Assembly (NCBI RefSeq): GCF_005144885.1 | Contig: NZ_CP039690.1 | Coordinates: forward strand, 3,671,001-3,735,000 | Length of the DNA: 64,000 bases | From: Phreatobacter stygius | GTDB taxonomy: Bacteria; Pseudomonadota; Alphaproteobacteria; Rhizobiales; Phreatobacteraceae | Reading direction: 5' to 3' | Part shown: positions 46,266 through 55,509 of the stretch, piece after piece | Numbering within the stretch: position 1 is the first letter of the stretch | Layout: each line of letters starts with the position of its first letter | The notes under the pieces: model-generated | What the model saw: the letters and a program-made list of their open reading frames with translations, nothing else | The model's database searches: none | What the model was told of the DNA's origin: nothing | Made by a program: the position numbers and the translations under genes

Positions 46266-47594
46266 TCAGGCCGTCGAAGCCGGCAACATGATCCGAACGC
46301 GCAGGCCGTGCGGCAGCCGGTCGTGCAGGCGAATCTCGCCGCGATGCTTTCTGATGATGTCGCGCGCGATCGAAAGACCGAGACCGAAGCCGGCCTGTCC
46401 CGATCTCGTCCGGGCGGGATCGAGCTTGAAGAACGGCTCGAACACCTTGTCCCGGAGAGCCTCGGGGATCCCCGGGCCGTCATCGGTGATCTCGATGGTG
46501 ATCCGGCTGGCGTCCAGGCGCGCCAGACGGACCGACACCGCGGAGCCGTGCTTGATTCCATTGTCGACGAGATTGGTGATCGCCCGGCGGAACGCCGAGG
46601 GCTGGCAGGCAAAAGCAATCCGGTCGGGGCCGTAATAGGAAGCGCGATGGCCAAGATCGGCGAAATCGGAGCAGATCGTCTGCAACAGGCTCGGCAGGTC
46701 GACCGGCGACATGCCCTCCGCCTGCGCATCGTCGCGCAGATAGGCAAGGGTCTCGCCCAGCATGGTGTCGATGGCGGTGATCTCCCGGATCAAATTGTCC
46801 CTGGTAGCGTCGGTGTGCGGCAGTTCGGCGTAGAGGCGCAGCCTCGTCAATGGTGTGCGCAGGTCATGCGCGATCGCGGCCAGCATGCGCGTCCGGCTTT
46901 CGACCAGCGCCCTGATGCGCGTGCGCATTTCGTTGAGCGCCTGCGCCAGCTGGACGATCTCCCGCGGGCCGCGCTCGCCCAGCACCCGTGCATCGTTCGG
47001 CGACTGGCCGAACGTGCGTGCGACACTGGCAAAGGCGGACAAGGGCGACGTAATCCAGCGCGCCGCGTAGACCGACAGGACCGTCAGAAAAATCGCGACG
47101 ATGCCAAGGGCGGTCCCGGTCCTGAGGGTGACCACTGCGAACATTCCGCGCTCGGCCGGCAGCCGAAAGACCAGGCCGTTGGTTTCGTCGCGCCTGATCA
47201 GGAATGAATCGTCGTCGCCCGCCAGCGCGATCGCGTCCTGCAGCACGCCGCTGCCCGGAACATTGCCGAACCTGTTCAACCGGCTGATCAGGCGGGCGCG
47301 GCTGGCCTCGGCCGGTTGCGCCAGGAGTTCGGCAGGTGCGGCCTTGCGGACCTCGATGCCGGCACGCGCGCCGGCCGAGGCCAATTGGTCCAGCTCCTCC
47401 GGTGCGCCGGCATGGGCGAGTTGAACGATGGTGATGATTGGCACGATGGCGACGGATCGCGCCAGTCGCGGCGTTTCGGAACCCAGCAGTTGCAGCTGGA
47501 CCAGGCAGATCACCAGCACGGTCGCCATCGCCAGCGTCACGACGATCAGGCCGGTGATCTGGCTGCGGATGGTTTGTGGCAGGAGGTGCGTCAT
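46266..47594 (-). CDS. Membrane sensor histidine kinase (EnvZ/OmpR type)
   Basis: A 442-residue kinase with TM1 near residues 13-34, a periplasmic domain of about 130 residues, TM2 near 168-190, a HAMP segment, the phosphoacceptor motif MLAAIAHDLRTPLTRLRLYA with His near residue 241, and an ATPase with NLVDNGIKHGS, DDGPGIP and FGLGLSIARDI. The ATG overlaps the upstream regulator's stop (ATGA). It forms a two-component system with the gene at 47591-48364. Its stimulus is unknown. Confidence 0.93.
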   Translation of the reverse strand: MTHLLPQTIRSQITGLIVVTLAMATVLVICLVQLQLLGSETPRLARSVAIVPIITIVQLAHAGAPEELDQLASAGARAGIEVRKAAPAELLAQPAEASRARLISRLNRFGNVPGSGVLQDAIALAGDDDSFLIRRDETNGLVFRLPAERGMFAVVTLRTGTALGIVAIFLTVLSVYAARWITSPLSAFASVARTFGQSPNDARVLGERGPREIVQLAQALNEMRTRIRALVESRTRMLAAIAHDLRTPLTRLRLYAELPHTDATRDNLIREITAIDTMLGETLAYLRDDAQAEGMSPVDLPSLLQTICSDFADLGHRASYYGPDRIAFACQPSAFRRAITNLVDNGIKHGSAVSVRLARLDASRITIEITDDGPGIPEALRDKVFEPFFKLDPARTRSGQAGFGLGLSIARDIIRKHRGEIRLHDRLPHGLRVRIMLPASTA

Positions 47595-48364
47595 AGCGCC
47601 TCCACGCTGGGTGTGAACACATAGCCGCCCAGGCGCACGGTCTTGATCAAGGCGGGATCGCCGGCGCTCTGTTCGATCTTGCGGCGAAGCCGGCTGACAT
47701 GCACGTCGACGCTGCGCTCGATCGGCCCTGCCAGGCCGCCATAAGTCAGCTCCAGCAGCCGTTCGCGCGACAGCACCCGCCCCGGGTTGCGGCAGAATGC
47801 GAGCAGCAGGTCGAATTCGGCGCTGGTGAGCGATACTTTCACGCCGGTCGGGTCGGCCAGCTGCCGCGCGACGCAATCGATCCGCCAGCCGGCGAAGCCG
47901 AGCGCGCGCGCCGCCCTGGCCGGCCCATGCCGGTCGGCGTAGGAGCGCCGCAGCAGAGCGCGAATCCGGGCGACCAGCTCCTGTGGGTTGAACGGTTTGG
48001 TGACATAGTCGTCGGCGCCGATTTCGAAGCCGGCAATGCGGTCCATGTCCTCCTTGAGCGCGGTGAGCATGATGATCGGAATGCCGGACGCGCCGCGCAG
48101 CCGCTTGCAGATGCTCAGTCCGTCTTCGCCGGGCAACATGACGTCGAGCACGACGAGGTCGATCTCGTCGGCGGCGAAAGACCGGTCCATCTCGATCGCG
48201 GAGGCTGCCGCCGCCGCCCGGAACCCGCTGGCATGCAGCACATCGATCAGCATGCGTGAGATTTCGGCATCGTCCTCGACGAGCAGGACGCTGGCCGGTC
48301 GGCCCGGCGGCACGAACCGGGACGCTGTCACCTCAGACAGATTCGAGCGACCGTCGCGAGCCAT
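47591..48364 (-). CDS. OmpR-family response regulator
   Basis: A 257-residue regulator with a 24-residue N-terminal extension before the receiver. The receiver has acidic Asp31-Asp32, phospho-acceptor Asp74 in LVVLDVMLPGEDG and a Lys in DYVTKPFNPQE. The winged-helix output domain shows LTSAEFDLLLAFCRNPGRVL, RSVDVHVSRLRRKIEQ and TVRLGGYVF. It lies 168 bp from the end of the liv operon on the same strand and is the first gene of the kinase pair. The extension is unusual but may be a start-choice artefact. Confidence 0.93.
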   Translation of the reverse strand: MARDGRSNLSEVTASRFVPPGRPASVLLVEDDAEISRMLIDVLHASGFRAAAAASAIEMDRSFAADEIDLVVLDVMLPGEDGLSICKRLRGASGIPIIMLTALKEDMDRIAGFEIGADDYVTKPFNPQELVARIRALLRRSYADRHGPARAARALGFAGWRIDCVARQLADPTGVKVSLTSAEFDLLLAFCRNPGRVLSRERLLELTYGGLAGPIERSVDVHVSRLRRKIEQSAGDPALIKTVRLGGYVFTPSVEAL

Positions 48365-48532
48365 GGTCCTTCATCCGCCGGACAGGATCTCGCGAATCAA
48401 TATGGCATTGTCGTGTTGCTGGGCGCCGCCGCGGCCCGGTGGGTCGGGCCTGCCGGGGACTTTTGGAAAAGGCTCCTCGAAATGGCTCGCCGCCGCCGTC
48501 CCGCAGCCGGCGCGGCGGGCTCGAAGCATTGG

Positions 48533-49531
48533 TCACAGCGGCCGGCGCAGCGCCTTGCTGATGACGCCGACAATGCCCTCGCGGAACAACAGCACGCAGA
48601 CCACGAAGATGAGGCCTTGGACAACGGTAACCCAGGCGCCGAGGCCGGAGAGGAAGTTCTGCATCGAGATGATGACAGCGGCCCCGACGATTGGACCGAA
48701 CACCGTTCCCATGCCGCCGACCAGGGTCATCAGCACCACCTCGCCCGACATCTGCCAGGCCACGTCGGTCAGCGAGGCGAGCTGGACGGCAATGGCCTTG
48801 GTCGCGCCGGCAAGGCCGGCGAGCGAGGCCGACAGCACGAAGACCGTGAGCTTGTATTGATTGACCCGATAGCCGAGCGAGATGGCGCGCGGCTCGTTGT
48901 CGCGGATCGCCTTCAGCACCTGGCCGAAGGGCGAGTGGATGACGCGGTAGATCAGCAGCACACCGACAATGAAGACGGTGGCGACCAGATAATACATCGC
49001 GAGGTCGGAGCCGACCGGGATGAGGCCGAACAGGTTGTTGCGTGGCACCGCCTGGATGCCGTCCTCGCCACCGGTGAAACGCGGCGTCTGCAGCGAAAAG
49101 AAGAACACCATCTGTGCCAGCGCCAGGGTGATCATGGCGAAGTAGATGCCCTGGCGGCGGATCGCCAGCGAGCCGAAGACGAAGCCGAGCGCGGCGCCGG
49201 ACGCGGTGCCGAGCAGGATCGACAGTTCCGGCGTCAGCCCCCAATGCTTCGCCGTATAGGCCGAGACGTAGCTCGCCAGGCCGAAATAGGCGGCATGGCC
49301 GAACGACAGCAGGCCGCCATAACCGAGCATCAGGTTGAAGGCACAGGCGAACAGCGCGAAACACAGCACCTTCATCAGGAAGAACGGATAGCCGATCACC
49401 GGAATGAAGGGCAGCACCGCCAGCGCCACCGCCAGGGCGATGAAGATCGCCCGGTGCAGCGCGCTCGCGCCTTTGGTTTCGGGCAGGGCGAGGCCGGCCG
49501 GAGCAGTTCCATAGGCGGCGGTATCGGCCAT
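48533..49531 (-). CDS. livM: Branched-chain amino acid ABC transporter permease LivM
   Basis: A 332-residue polytopic inner-membrane permease, one of two forming the channel of a HAAT-family importer. It has the LivM hallmark CFALFACAFNLMLGYGGLLSFGHAAYFG and the loop VLKAIRDNEPRAISLGY, which contacts the ATPase (EAA-like). The ATG at 49531 shares one base with the livH stop. Preceded in the operon by livG, livF, livK and livH. Substrate specificity, whether Leu/Ile/Val, amides or other solutes, cannot be read from the permease. Confidence 0.94.
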   Translation of the reverse strand: MADTAAYGTAPAGLALPETKGASALHRAIFIALAVALAVLPFIPVIGYPFFLMKVLCFALFACAFNLMLGYGGLLSFGHAAYFGLASYVSAYTAKHWGLTPELSILLGTASGAALGFVFGSLAIRRQGIYFAMITLALAQMVFFFSLQTPRFTGGEDGIQAVPRNNLFGLIPVGSDLAMYYLVATVFIVGVLLIYRVIHSPFGQVLKAIRDNEPRAISLGYRVNQYKLTVFVLSASLAGLAGATKAIAVQLASLTDVAWQMSGEVVLMTLVGGMGTVFGPIVGAAVIISMQNFLSGLGAWVTVVQGLIFVVCVLLFREGIVGVISKALRRPL

Positions 49532-50418
49532 CAGGCGGTCCTTCCAAACAAACCGGCTGGCTTCACCAGCAGCACGATCGCCATGATGATGAAGATCACG
49601 GTGGCCGAGGCTTCGGGGTAGAAGACCTTGGTCAGGCCTTCGATGATGCCGAGGCCAAAGCCGGTGACGATGGCGCCGAGGATCGAACCCATGCCGCCGA
49701 TGACCACCACGGCGAAGACGACGATGATGATATTCGCGCCCATGGTCGGGTTGACCGAATAGATCGGCGCGGCCAGCACGCCGGCGAAGGCGGCAAGGCC
49801 GACGCCGAAACCATAGGTCAGGGTGATCAGCAGCGGCACGTTGATGCCGAAGGCCTCGGTCAGCGCCGGGTTCTCGGTCGCCGCTCTCAGATAGGAGCCG
49901 AGCTTGGTCTTCTCGATGATGAACCAGGTGGCCAGGCAGACGACGACGGAGGCCACCACCACCCAGCCGCGATAGTTCGGCATGAACATGAAGCCGAGGT
50001 TCTGGCCGCCACGCAGCTCGGCCGGGATCTGGTAGGGCAGGCCCGACGAACCGAACTGGTTGCGGAACAGTCCCTCGATGATCAGGCCCAGGCCGAAGGT
50101 CAGCAGCAAGCCGTAGAGATGGTCGAGATGATACAGCCTGGCCAGAAACAGCCGCTCGATGACGACGCCGGTCACGCCGGCGATGATCGGGGCAAGCACC
50201 AGCGCCCACCAATAGCCGAGCCCGAGCCAGTTGAGCAGCATCCAGGCGACGAAGGCGCCCATCATGTACTGCGCGCCATGGGTGAAGTTGATGATGTTCA
50301 AAAGCCCGAAAATGACCGCGAGGCCAAGGCTCAGGATGGCGTAGAACGAGCCGTTGATCAGGCCGAGCAGAAGTTGCCCGAACAGGGCCTGGGGCGGCAC
50401 GCCGAGAAGCTCGAACAT
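49531..50418 (-). CDS. livH: Branched-chain amino acid ABC transporter permease LivH
   Basis: A 295-residue polytopic permease with LivH features: LLLGLINGSFYAILSLGLAV, IFGLLNIINFTHGAQYMMGA and the cytoplasmic-loop motif LGSYLRAATENPALTEAFGI. It lies between livK (66 bases upstream) and livM (one-base overlap), as a typical liv operon. Forms the membrane heterodimer with LivM. Confidence 0.94.
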   Translation of the reverse strand: MFELLGVPPQALFGQLLLGLINGSFYAILSLGLAVIFGLLNIINFTHGAQYMMGAFVAWMLLNWLGLGYWWALVLAPIIAGVTGVVIERLFLARLYHLDHLYGLLLTFGLGLIIEGLFRNQFGSSGLPYQIPAELRGGQNLGFMFMPNYRGWVVVASVVVCLATWFIIEKTKLGSYLRAATENPALTEAFGINVPLLITLTYGFGVGLAAFAGVLAAPIYSVNPTMGANIIIVVFAVVVIGGMGSILGAIVTGFGLGIIEGLTKVFYPEASATVIFIIMAIVLLVKPAGLFGRTA

Positions 50419-50484
50419 GAGGCGTCGATCCTGGTGAGGGGCGGGAGCGCCGGCAAGCCGGCGCTCCCGTTGGGCGGGGTCAGG

Positions 50485-51696
50485 TCAGGCGCGCACCAGC
50501 GGGCAATTGCCCTCGCCAACGGGGCGGAAGGCCTGCTCGGCGGACAGCGTCGAGATCTGCTTGTAATAGTCCCATGGACCTTTCGAATCCGCGGGCTTCT
50601 TGACCTCGAACAGGAAGACCGGATGCATCTTGCGGCCGTCCGGGCGGATGCTGCCCGTGCCGAACAGCGGATCCTCGGTCGCATTGGCCTTCATCCAGGC
50701 CATGTTGCCGGCCGCCTCGCGCGACTTGGTCGCCGCGGCCGCCTTCAGGTAGTGCAGGACCGCCGAATAGACGCCGGCCTGAACCATGGTCGGCATGTTG
50801 CCGCCGCGCAGCGCGGCGAACCGCTTCGACCAGGCGCGGGTGCCGTCGTTGAGGTCCCAGTAGAACGACTCGGTCAGCACCAGGCCCTGGGCCGTCTGCA
50901 GGCCGAGGGCATGGACGTCGGTGATGAAGATGAGCAACCCGGCAAGCTTCTGGCCGGCCTGGGTGATGCCGAATTCGGCTGCCTGCTTGATCGAGTTGAT
51001 GGTGTCGCCGCCGGCATTGGCAAGGCCGATCACCTTGGCCTTGGAGGCCTGCGCCTGCAGCAGGAAGGACGAGAAGTCGGTGCCGGGGAACGGCGTCCTG
51101 ACGGCGCCGAGCACGCGGCCGCCGGCCTTCTGGACCACCGCGGCAGTGTCGCGCTCCAGTGCATGGCCGAAGGCGTAGTCGGCGGTCATGAAGAACCAGG
51201 TGTCGCCGCCGGCACGCACCATGGCGCCGCCGGTGCTCTGGGCCAGCGCATAGGTGTCATAGGTCCAGTGCACCGTATTGGGCGAGCATTGCGGGCCGGT
51301 CAGGTCCGAGGTCGCGGCGCCCGAATTCAGCAGGATCCGGTTCTTCTCGCGGGTGATCTGGTTGACCGCCAGCGCGACCGACGAGGTCGGCACGTCGGCG
51401 ATCACGTCGACGGCGTCATTGTCGTACCATTGCCGGGCGATATTGGCGCCGACATCCGGCTTGTTCTGGTGATCGGCGGAGACGATCTGCACCTGCAGAC
51501 CCTTGGCGGCCGCACCGAAATCCTCGACCGCCAGGCGGGCGGCGACCACCGAGCCCTCGCCGGTCAGGTCGGCATAGAGCCCCGACCGGTCGTTCAGCAC
51601 GCCGATCTTGATTGGCACCGGCTGTTGCGCCTGGGCCATGGCCTTCATGGAGAAGCCGGTCGCGAGCGCGCCGGCGAGCAAAGAGCGTCGATCCAT
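50485..51696 (-). CDS. livK: Branched-chain amino acid-type ABC transporter binding protein LivK
   Basis: A 403-residue periplasmic binding protein of the type I fold. It opens MDRRSLLAGALATGFSMKAM, a Tat-like signal with RRSLL, and the mature part starts PVPIKIGVLNDRSGLYADLT, with the ligand-binding SGAATSDLTGPQCSPN and YAFGHALERDTAAVVQ. The ATG at 51696 has GGAGGA upstream; an in-frame ATG seven codons earlier is less likely. Position within the liv operon supports the assignment; the ligand may be an amino acid, amide or aromatic compound. Confidence 0.9.
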   Translation of the reverse strand: MDRRSLLAGALATGFSMKAMAQAQQPVPIKIGVLNDRSGLYADLTGEGSVVAARLAVEDFGAAAKGLQVQIVSADHQNKPDVGANIARQWYDNDAVDVIADVPTSSVALAVNQITREKNRILLNSGAATSDLTGPQCSPNTVHWTYDTYALAQSTGGAMVRAGGDTWFFMTADYAFGHALERDTAAVVQKAGGRVLGAVRTPFPGTDFSSFLLQAQASKAKVIGLANAGGDTINSIKQAAEFGITQAGQKLAGLLIFITDVHALGLQTAQGLVLTESFYWDLNDGTRAWSKRFAALRGGNMPTMVQAGVYSAVLHYLKAAAATKSREAAGNMAWMKANATEDPLFGTGSIRPDGRKMHPVFLFEVKKPADSKGPWDYYKQISTLSAEQAFRPVGEGNCPLVRA

Positions 51697-51739
51697 CGTG
51701 GGTTCCTCCGGGTCCAATGCGTTCTTGTTGCTTTTGCGC

Positions 51740-52495
51740 CTAGACGCCCAGGTGGGCGTGCAGCTTGGCGATGTTACGGTCCATGTCCGCGTTCGGGATC
51801 ATATCCACGACGCGGCCTTGATCCACCACATAGTGGCGGTCGGCAACGGTCTGGGCGAAGCGGAAATTCTGCTCGACCAGGACGATGGTGAAGCCATCGC
51901 GCTTGAGGCGGGCGATGGTGCGGCCGATCTGCTCGACGATGACCGGCGCCAGGCCTTCGGTCGGTTCGTCGAGCAGCAGCAGCTTGGCGCCGGTCCTGAG
52001 GATCCTGGCGATGGCGAGCATCTGCTGCTCGCCGCCCGACAGCTTGGTGCCCTGGCTGGTCAGCCGCTCGCGGATATTCGGGAACAGCTCATAGATCTGG
52101 TCGAGCGACAGCCCGCCGGGCCGGACCAACGGCGGCAGCAGCAGGTTCTCCTCGACCGACAGGGTCGAATAGATGCCACGCTCCTCCGGCACATAGCCGA
52201 TGCCGAGCCGGGCGATCGCGCGCGACGGGTAGCCGATCGTCTCCTCGCCCTGGAACCGGATCGAGCCCTGGCGCTTCTGCAGGATGCCGATGATCGATTT
52301 CATCGTGGTGGTCTTGCCGGCGCCGTTGCGGCCGAGCAGGGTCACCACCTCGCCCTCCGCGACGTCGAAGCTGACGCCGTGCAGCACATGGGATTCACCG
52401 TACCAGCCGTGAAGGTCGTTCACCGCCAGCATCGGCTGGGCGGCGGTCGACGCGGCGCCGCGCGCGGCTGTGGTGTCGGCGGCTGTGTCAACCAT
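51740..52495 (-). CDS. livF: Branched-chain amino acid ABC transporter ATPase LivF
   Basis: A 251-residue ABC ATPase: Walker A GRNGAGKTTTMKS, LivF-specific GYVPEERGIYSTLSVEENL, signature LSGGEQQMLAIARIL and Walker B LLLLDEPTEGLAP. The N terminus has a 20-residue Ala/Thr-rich extension. The ATG at 52495 overlaps livG by eight bases with a GGGGGAG site upstream. Confidence 0.94.
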   Translation of the reverse strand: MVDTAADTTAARGAASTAAQPMLAVNDLHGWYGESHVLHGVSFDVAEGEVVTLLGRNGAGKTTTMKSIIGILQKRQGSIRFQGEETIGYPSRAIARLGIGYVPEERGIYSTLSVEENLLLPPLVRPGGLSLDQIYELFPNIRERLTSQGTKLSGGEQQMLAIARILRTGAKLLLLDEPTEGLAPVIVEQIGRTIARLKRDGFTIVLVEQNFRFAQTVADRHYVVDQGRVVDMIPNADMDRNIAKLHAHLGV

Positions 52496-53279
52496 GACCA
52501 ACTCCCCCGATATAGGCTTCGATGACGCGGGGATCCTTGGACACGGTGGCATAGTCTCCTTCGGCCAGCACCCGGCCGCGGGCGAGCACGGTGATCCGGT
52601 CGGACAGTTCCGCCACCACCGACAGGTTGTGCTCGACCATCAGGATGGTCCGGTTGGCCGAGACCTTGCGGATCAGCGCGGCGATTCGGTCGACGTCCTC
52701 GCGGCCCATGCCGGCCATCGGTTCGTCGAGCAGCAGCATTTCCGGGTCGAGCGCCAGCGTCGTCGCGATCTCCAGCGCGCGCTTGCGGCCATAGGCCAGT
52801 TCGCCGGCGGTCGCCTCGGCGAAATCGGCGAGGCCAACCGCCTCGACCAGCCGGAGCGCTTCGGCGTTGAGCGAGCTCAGCACCCGTTCCGAGACCCAGA
52901 AATCGAAGGAGTCGCCACGCTTGCGCTGCAGCGCGATGCGGACGTTCTCGGTCACCGTCAGATGTGGAAAGACCGCCGAAATCTGAAATGACCGGACCAG
53001 ACCGAGCCGGGCGATATCGGCCGGCTTCGAGGCCGTGATGTCACGGCCGTTATAGCTGATGCGCCCGCGCGTCGGGGTCAGGAACTTGGTCAGCAGGTTG
53101 AAACAGGTGGTCTTGCCGGCACCGTTCGGACCGATCAGCGCATGGATCGAGCCGCGCCGGACCGCAAGGTCGACTTCGCTGACCGCGGTGAAGCCCTTGA
53201 AGTCCTTGGTCAGACCCTCCGTCACCAGGATGTTGTCGTCGCTCGCTTCAACCATGCAAATCTGTTCTTCTTGACGCAT
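52488..53279 (-). CDS. livG: Branched-chain amino acid ABC transporter ATPase LivG
   Basis: A 263-residue ABC ATPase: Walker A GPNGAGKTTCFNLL, Q-loop then LVRSFQISAVFPHLTVTENV, signature LAYGRKRALEIATTLAL and Walker B MLLLDEPMAGMG. The signature helix reads LAYGR rather than LSGGQ, as is usual in LivG (LPYG-type). First gene of the liv operon. ATG at 53279 or the in-frame ATG at 53255 could be the start. Confidence 0.93.
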   Translation of the reverse strand: MRQEEQICMVEASDDNILVTEGLTKDFKGFTAVSEVDLAVRRGSIHALIGPNGAGKTTCFNLLTKFLTPTRGRISYNGRDITASKPADIARLGLVRSFQISAVFPHLTVTENVRIALQRKRGDSFDFWVSERVLSSLNAEALRLVEAVGLADFAEATAGELAYGRKRALEIATTLALDPEMLLLDEPMAGMGREDVDRIAALIRKVSANRTILMVEHNLSVVAELSDRITVLARGRVLAEGDYATVSKDPRVIEAYIGGVGHG

Positions 53280-53636
53280 TCCTCACCTGCCATTGCTGCA
53301 TGGCAGCAGGCGGCAGTCAACACGAAGGGCTTTTCCTTTTCCAGTCGGTCTTTAGAACGGTCCAGCGCGGGTCCGGCCGGACCCGCGCAAGCGGCACGGC
53401 AGGGTTGCACGCGGAGGCTGGAGGCCAGGCACAGCCTGCGACAGCGCCTTGCGGAACCGGCGATGGGCGGGCTCGCCAGCGGTGCGTTCGTGCCAAGCGG
53501 CCGAGATGATGATCGGCGCGATGGCCAGCGGCGACCGCAGCACGCGCACGGCAAATTGATCGGCGCGTTTGACGGCCGTAGCCGGAATCGCGGCGCGACG
53601 GCGCTCAGACCGTCGCGCCCGGCGCCATGGCGAGGC
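53280..53636. other. Intergenic region upstream of the liv operon with a 24-bp palindrome
   Basis: The 357-bp gap contains a perfect 24-bp palindrome at 53365-53388 (GCGCGGGTCCGG and its complement), which may end transcription of the isomerase/dpp operon arriving on the - strand, and presumably the liv promoter. No T tract follows the palindrome and no coding frame is convincing. Confidence 0.5.
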
Positions 53637-54557
53637 TTATTCCGCCGCTTGGGCGAGCTCGGCAGCGCCGAGCCTGGCGCAGAACGCCTTGGCGGTTTCC
53701 ACCGTATCGCGGGCTTCCGACCAGTAGCGATATTGCAGTTCGATATCGCCGACCACGCCGTCCGGGAAGCTGCACTCGGCGGCGATCTGGTCCCACGGGA
53801 TCGAGCCCCAGCCCATCGGCAGGTGCAGGTCGCCGGCGCCGAAGGCGAGATCCTCGGTCTGCGAATAGGTCCAGAAATCCTTGGGCCGTCCGAAACTGTC
53901 GTGCAGATGCAGGTGCTTGGAGAACGGCGTCAGCGCCTTGGCCTCGGTCACGAAGTCGACGCCGACCTGGCCGCAATGCTGATAGCCGTGGCTGAAGTCG
54001 AAGGTCGCCTGGATGAAGGGATGGTCGATCAGCGCGAGTTCGGCGGCGAGCCTTGATGGCAGCGCGGTATGGCGGCCGAAATCATAGGTGAAGATGTTTT
54101 CGACGCAGACCACGACATCGGCGGCTTCGGCTTCCGCGCCGAAGGCGGCCAGGATCTCGCGCTGGCGATCATAGGCAAGCTCCACGGCGCTGCCCTGCTG
54201 CGGCCGGCAGAAGCCGGAATGGATGATCAGGTGCACGGCGCCGAGCGCCTGGGCGATTTCGAGATTCGCCTTCAGCACGTCCTTGTGCAGGCCGATCACA
54301 TGCTGATCTTCCATCAGGTTGATGCCGAGATGGCCGTGCAGCGAATAGGCGACGCCGCGATTGGTGATGCGCTCCTTGAGATCGGCGAGGCGATCCCTGA
54401 GAATCCGTCCGCCGACCACGATATCGAGCTTGTGCAGCGGCAGCTCGACAAAATTGACGCCGAGCTGGCGGGCGTCGTCGATGGCGGCTCCGATATCCTT
54501 GAAGTTCGGGTCCTTCACATCGATCGACAGGCCAACGCCGAGGGTTTTCTCAGTCAT
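53637..54557 (-). CDS. Sugar phosphate isomerase/epimerase family TIM-barrel protein
   Basis: A 306-residue protein with the xylose-isomerase-like/AP-endonuclease 2 TIM-barrel pattern: GVNFVELPLHKLDIVVGG, AYSLHGHLGINLMED, VHLIIHSGFCRP, VVCVENIFTYDF, TFDFSHGYQHCGQVG, KHLHLHDSFG and GDIELQYRYW. The repeated His, Glu and Asp residues fit a divalent metal site. It is the last gene of a Dpp-type operon, 28 bases after the permease stop, suggesting that the transported compound is a sugar or sugar derivative. Exact reaction unknown. Confidence 0.82.
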   Translation of the reverse strand: MTEKTLGVGLSIDVKDPNFKDIGAAIDDARQLGVNFVELPLHKLDIVVGGRILRDRLADLKERITNRGVAYSLHGHLGINLMEDQHVIGLHKDVLKANLEIAQALGAVHLIIHSGFCRPQQGSAVELAYDRQREILAAFGAEAEAADVVVCVENIFTYDFGRHTALPSRLAAELALIDHPFIQATFDFSHGYQHCGQVGVDFVTEAKALTPFSKHLHLHDSFGRPKDFWTYSQTEDLAFGAGDLHLPMGWGSIPWDQIAAECSFPDGVVGDIELQYRYWSEARDTVETAKAFCARLGAAELAQAAE

Positions 54558-54585
54558 GGTCTTGGGTCCTTGGTTGGAAAAAGGG

Positions 54586-55509
54586 TCACTTGAGCGTCGG
54601 GTCGAGCCGGTCGCGCAGCCAGTCGCCAAGGATCGACACCGACAGCGTGGTCAGCACGATGACCGAGCAGGGCGCGATCAGGATCCACGGCGCGGTCTGG
54701 ATATATTCCCGGCCGTAGCCGACCATGTTGCCGAGCGAGGTCAAGGGCGGCTGGACGCCCAAGCCCAGGAACGACAGCCCGGATTCGAGCAGGATCACTT
54801 CCGGGAAGGTCAGCGTCATCGAGACGATCAGGGTCGAGGCAATGTTCGGCAGGATGTGCCGGCCATAGATGCGCCAGGGCGAGGCGCCGAGGTCGCGCAC
54901 GGCGGTGGCATAACCGTGTTCGTTGGCGGCAATGGCGAGGCCGCGCGCGATCCGGGCGATCCGCTCCCAGCCGTGGAAGCCCATCAGCACGGTGAACAGC
55001 ACGAGCGAATTGCCGAAGAAGGCGAGCACCGCCAGCGCGATGATCATGAACGGCATCGAGGCCTGGGCGTCGACGATCATCAGGATCAGTTGCTCGATGC
55101 GGCCACGGAAATAGGCGGCGAGGAAACCGAGCGTGACGCCGAGCACGGCCGAGATGATGGTCGCCATGAAGGCGAGCGACAGGCTCAGCCGGATCGAGAC
55201 GATGAGACGCGCCAGCACGTCGCGGCCGAGTTCGTCCGAGCCGAGCAGGTGGCGCCACGACCCGCCGGTCATGAAAACCGGCGGATTGAGCCGGCCGCGC
55301 AGGTCGAGAGCCTTGAAGTCATAAGGCTGCAGCACGTCGGCCAGGAGCGCGGTCAGCGCCATCAGCGCGATCCAGGCGAGTGCCAGGATGACCACCGGCG
55401 GGAACCGCTCGAACACATGGGCGAGCCGTCCCTTGGCCGACACGACCGCGCCGGTGCGCGCTTCGGTTTCGGTCTTGCGCAAGAGGTCTTCAGGCGTGCG
55501 CGCGTCCAT
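54586..55509 (-). CDS. Dpp/Opp-type ABC transporter permease (DppC-like)
   Basis: A 307-residue inner-membrane permease. The N-terminal cytoplasmic region precedes TM1 (FPPVVILALAWIALMALTAL), the OppC-type periplasmic loop has GSDELGRDVLARLIVSIRLS, and the EAA motif is VRDLGASPWRIYGRHILPNI. It overlaps the DppB-like gene by one base. It belongs to a five-gene dipeptide/nickel/oligosaccharide-type operon followed by a sugar isomerase. Confidence 0.92.
   Translation of the reverse strand: MDARTPEDLLRKTETEARTGAVVSAKGRLAHVFERFPPVVILALAWIALMALTALLADVLQPYDFKALDLRGRLNPPVFMTGGSWRHLLGSDELGRDVLARLIVSIRLSLSLAFMATIISAVLGVTLGFLAAYFRGRIEQLILMIVDAQASMPFMIIALAVLAFFGNSLVLFTVLMGFHGWERIARIARGLAIAANEHGYATAVRDLGASPWRIYGRHILPNIASTLIVSMTLTFPEVILLESGLSFLGLGVQPPLTSLGNMVGYGREYIQTAPWILIAPCSVIVLTTLSVSILGDWLRDRLDPTLK

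Noticed and set aside
53365-53388. 24-bp perfect palindrome as a site-specific recombination or operator site
   Set aside because: It lies just past an operon end and is fully GC-rich, so a transcription-ending hairpin is the simpler reading; no recombinase is nearby.
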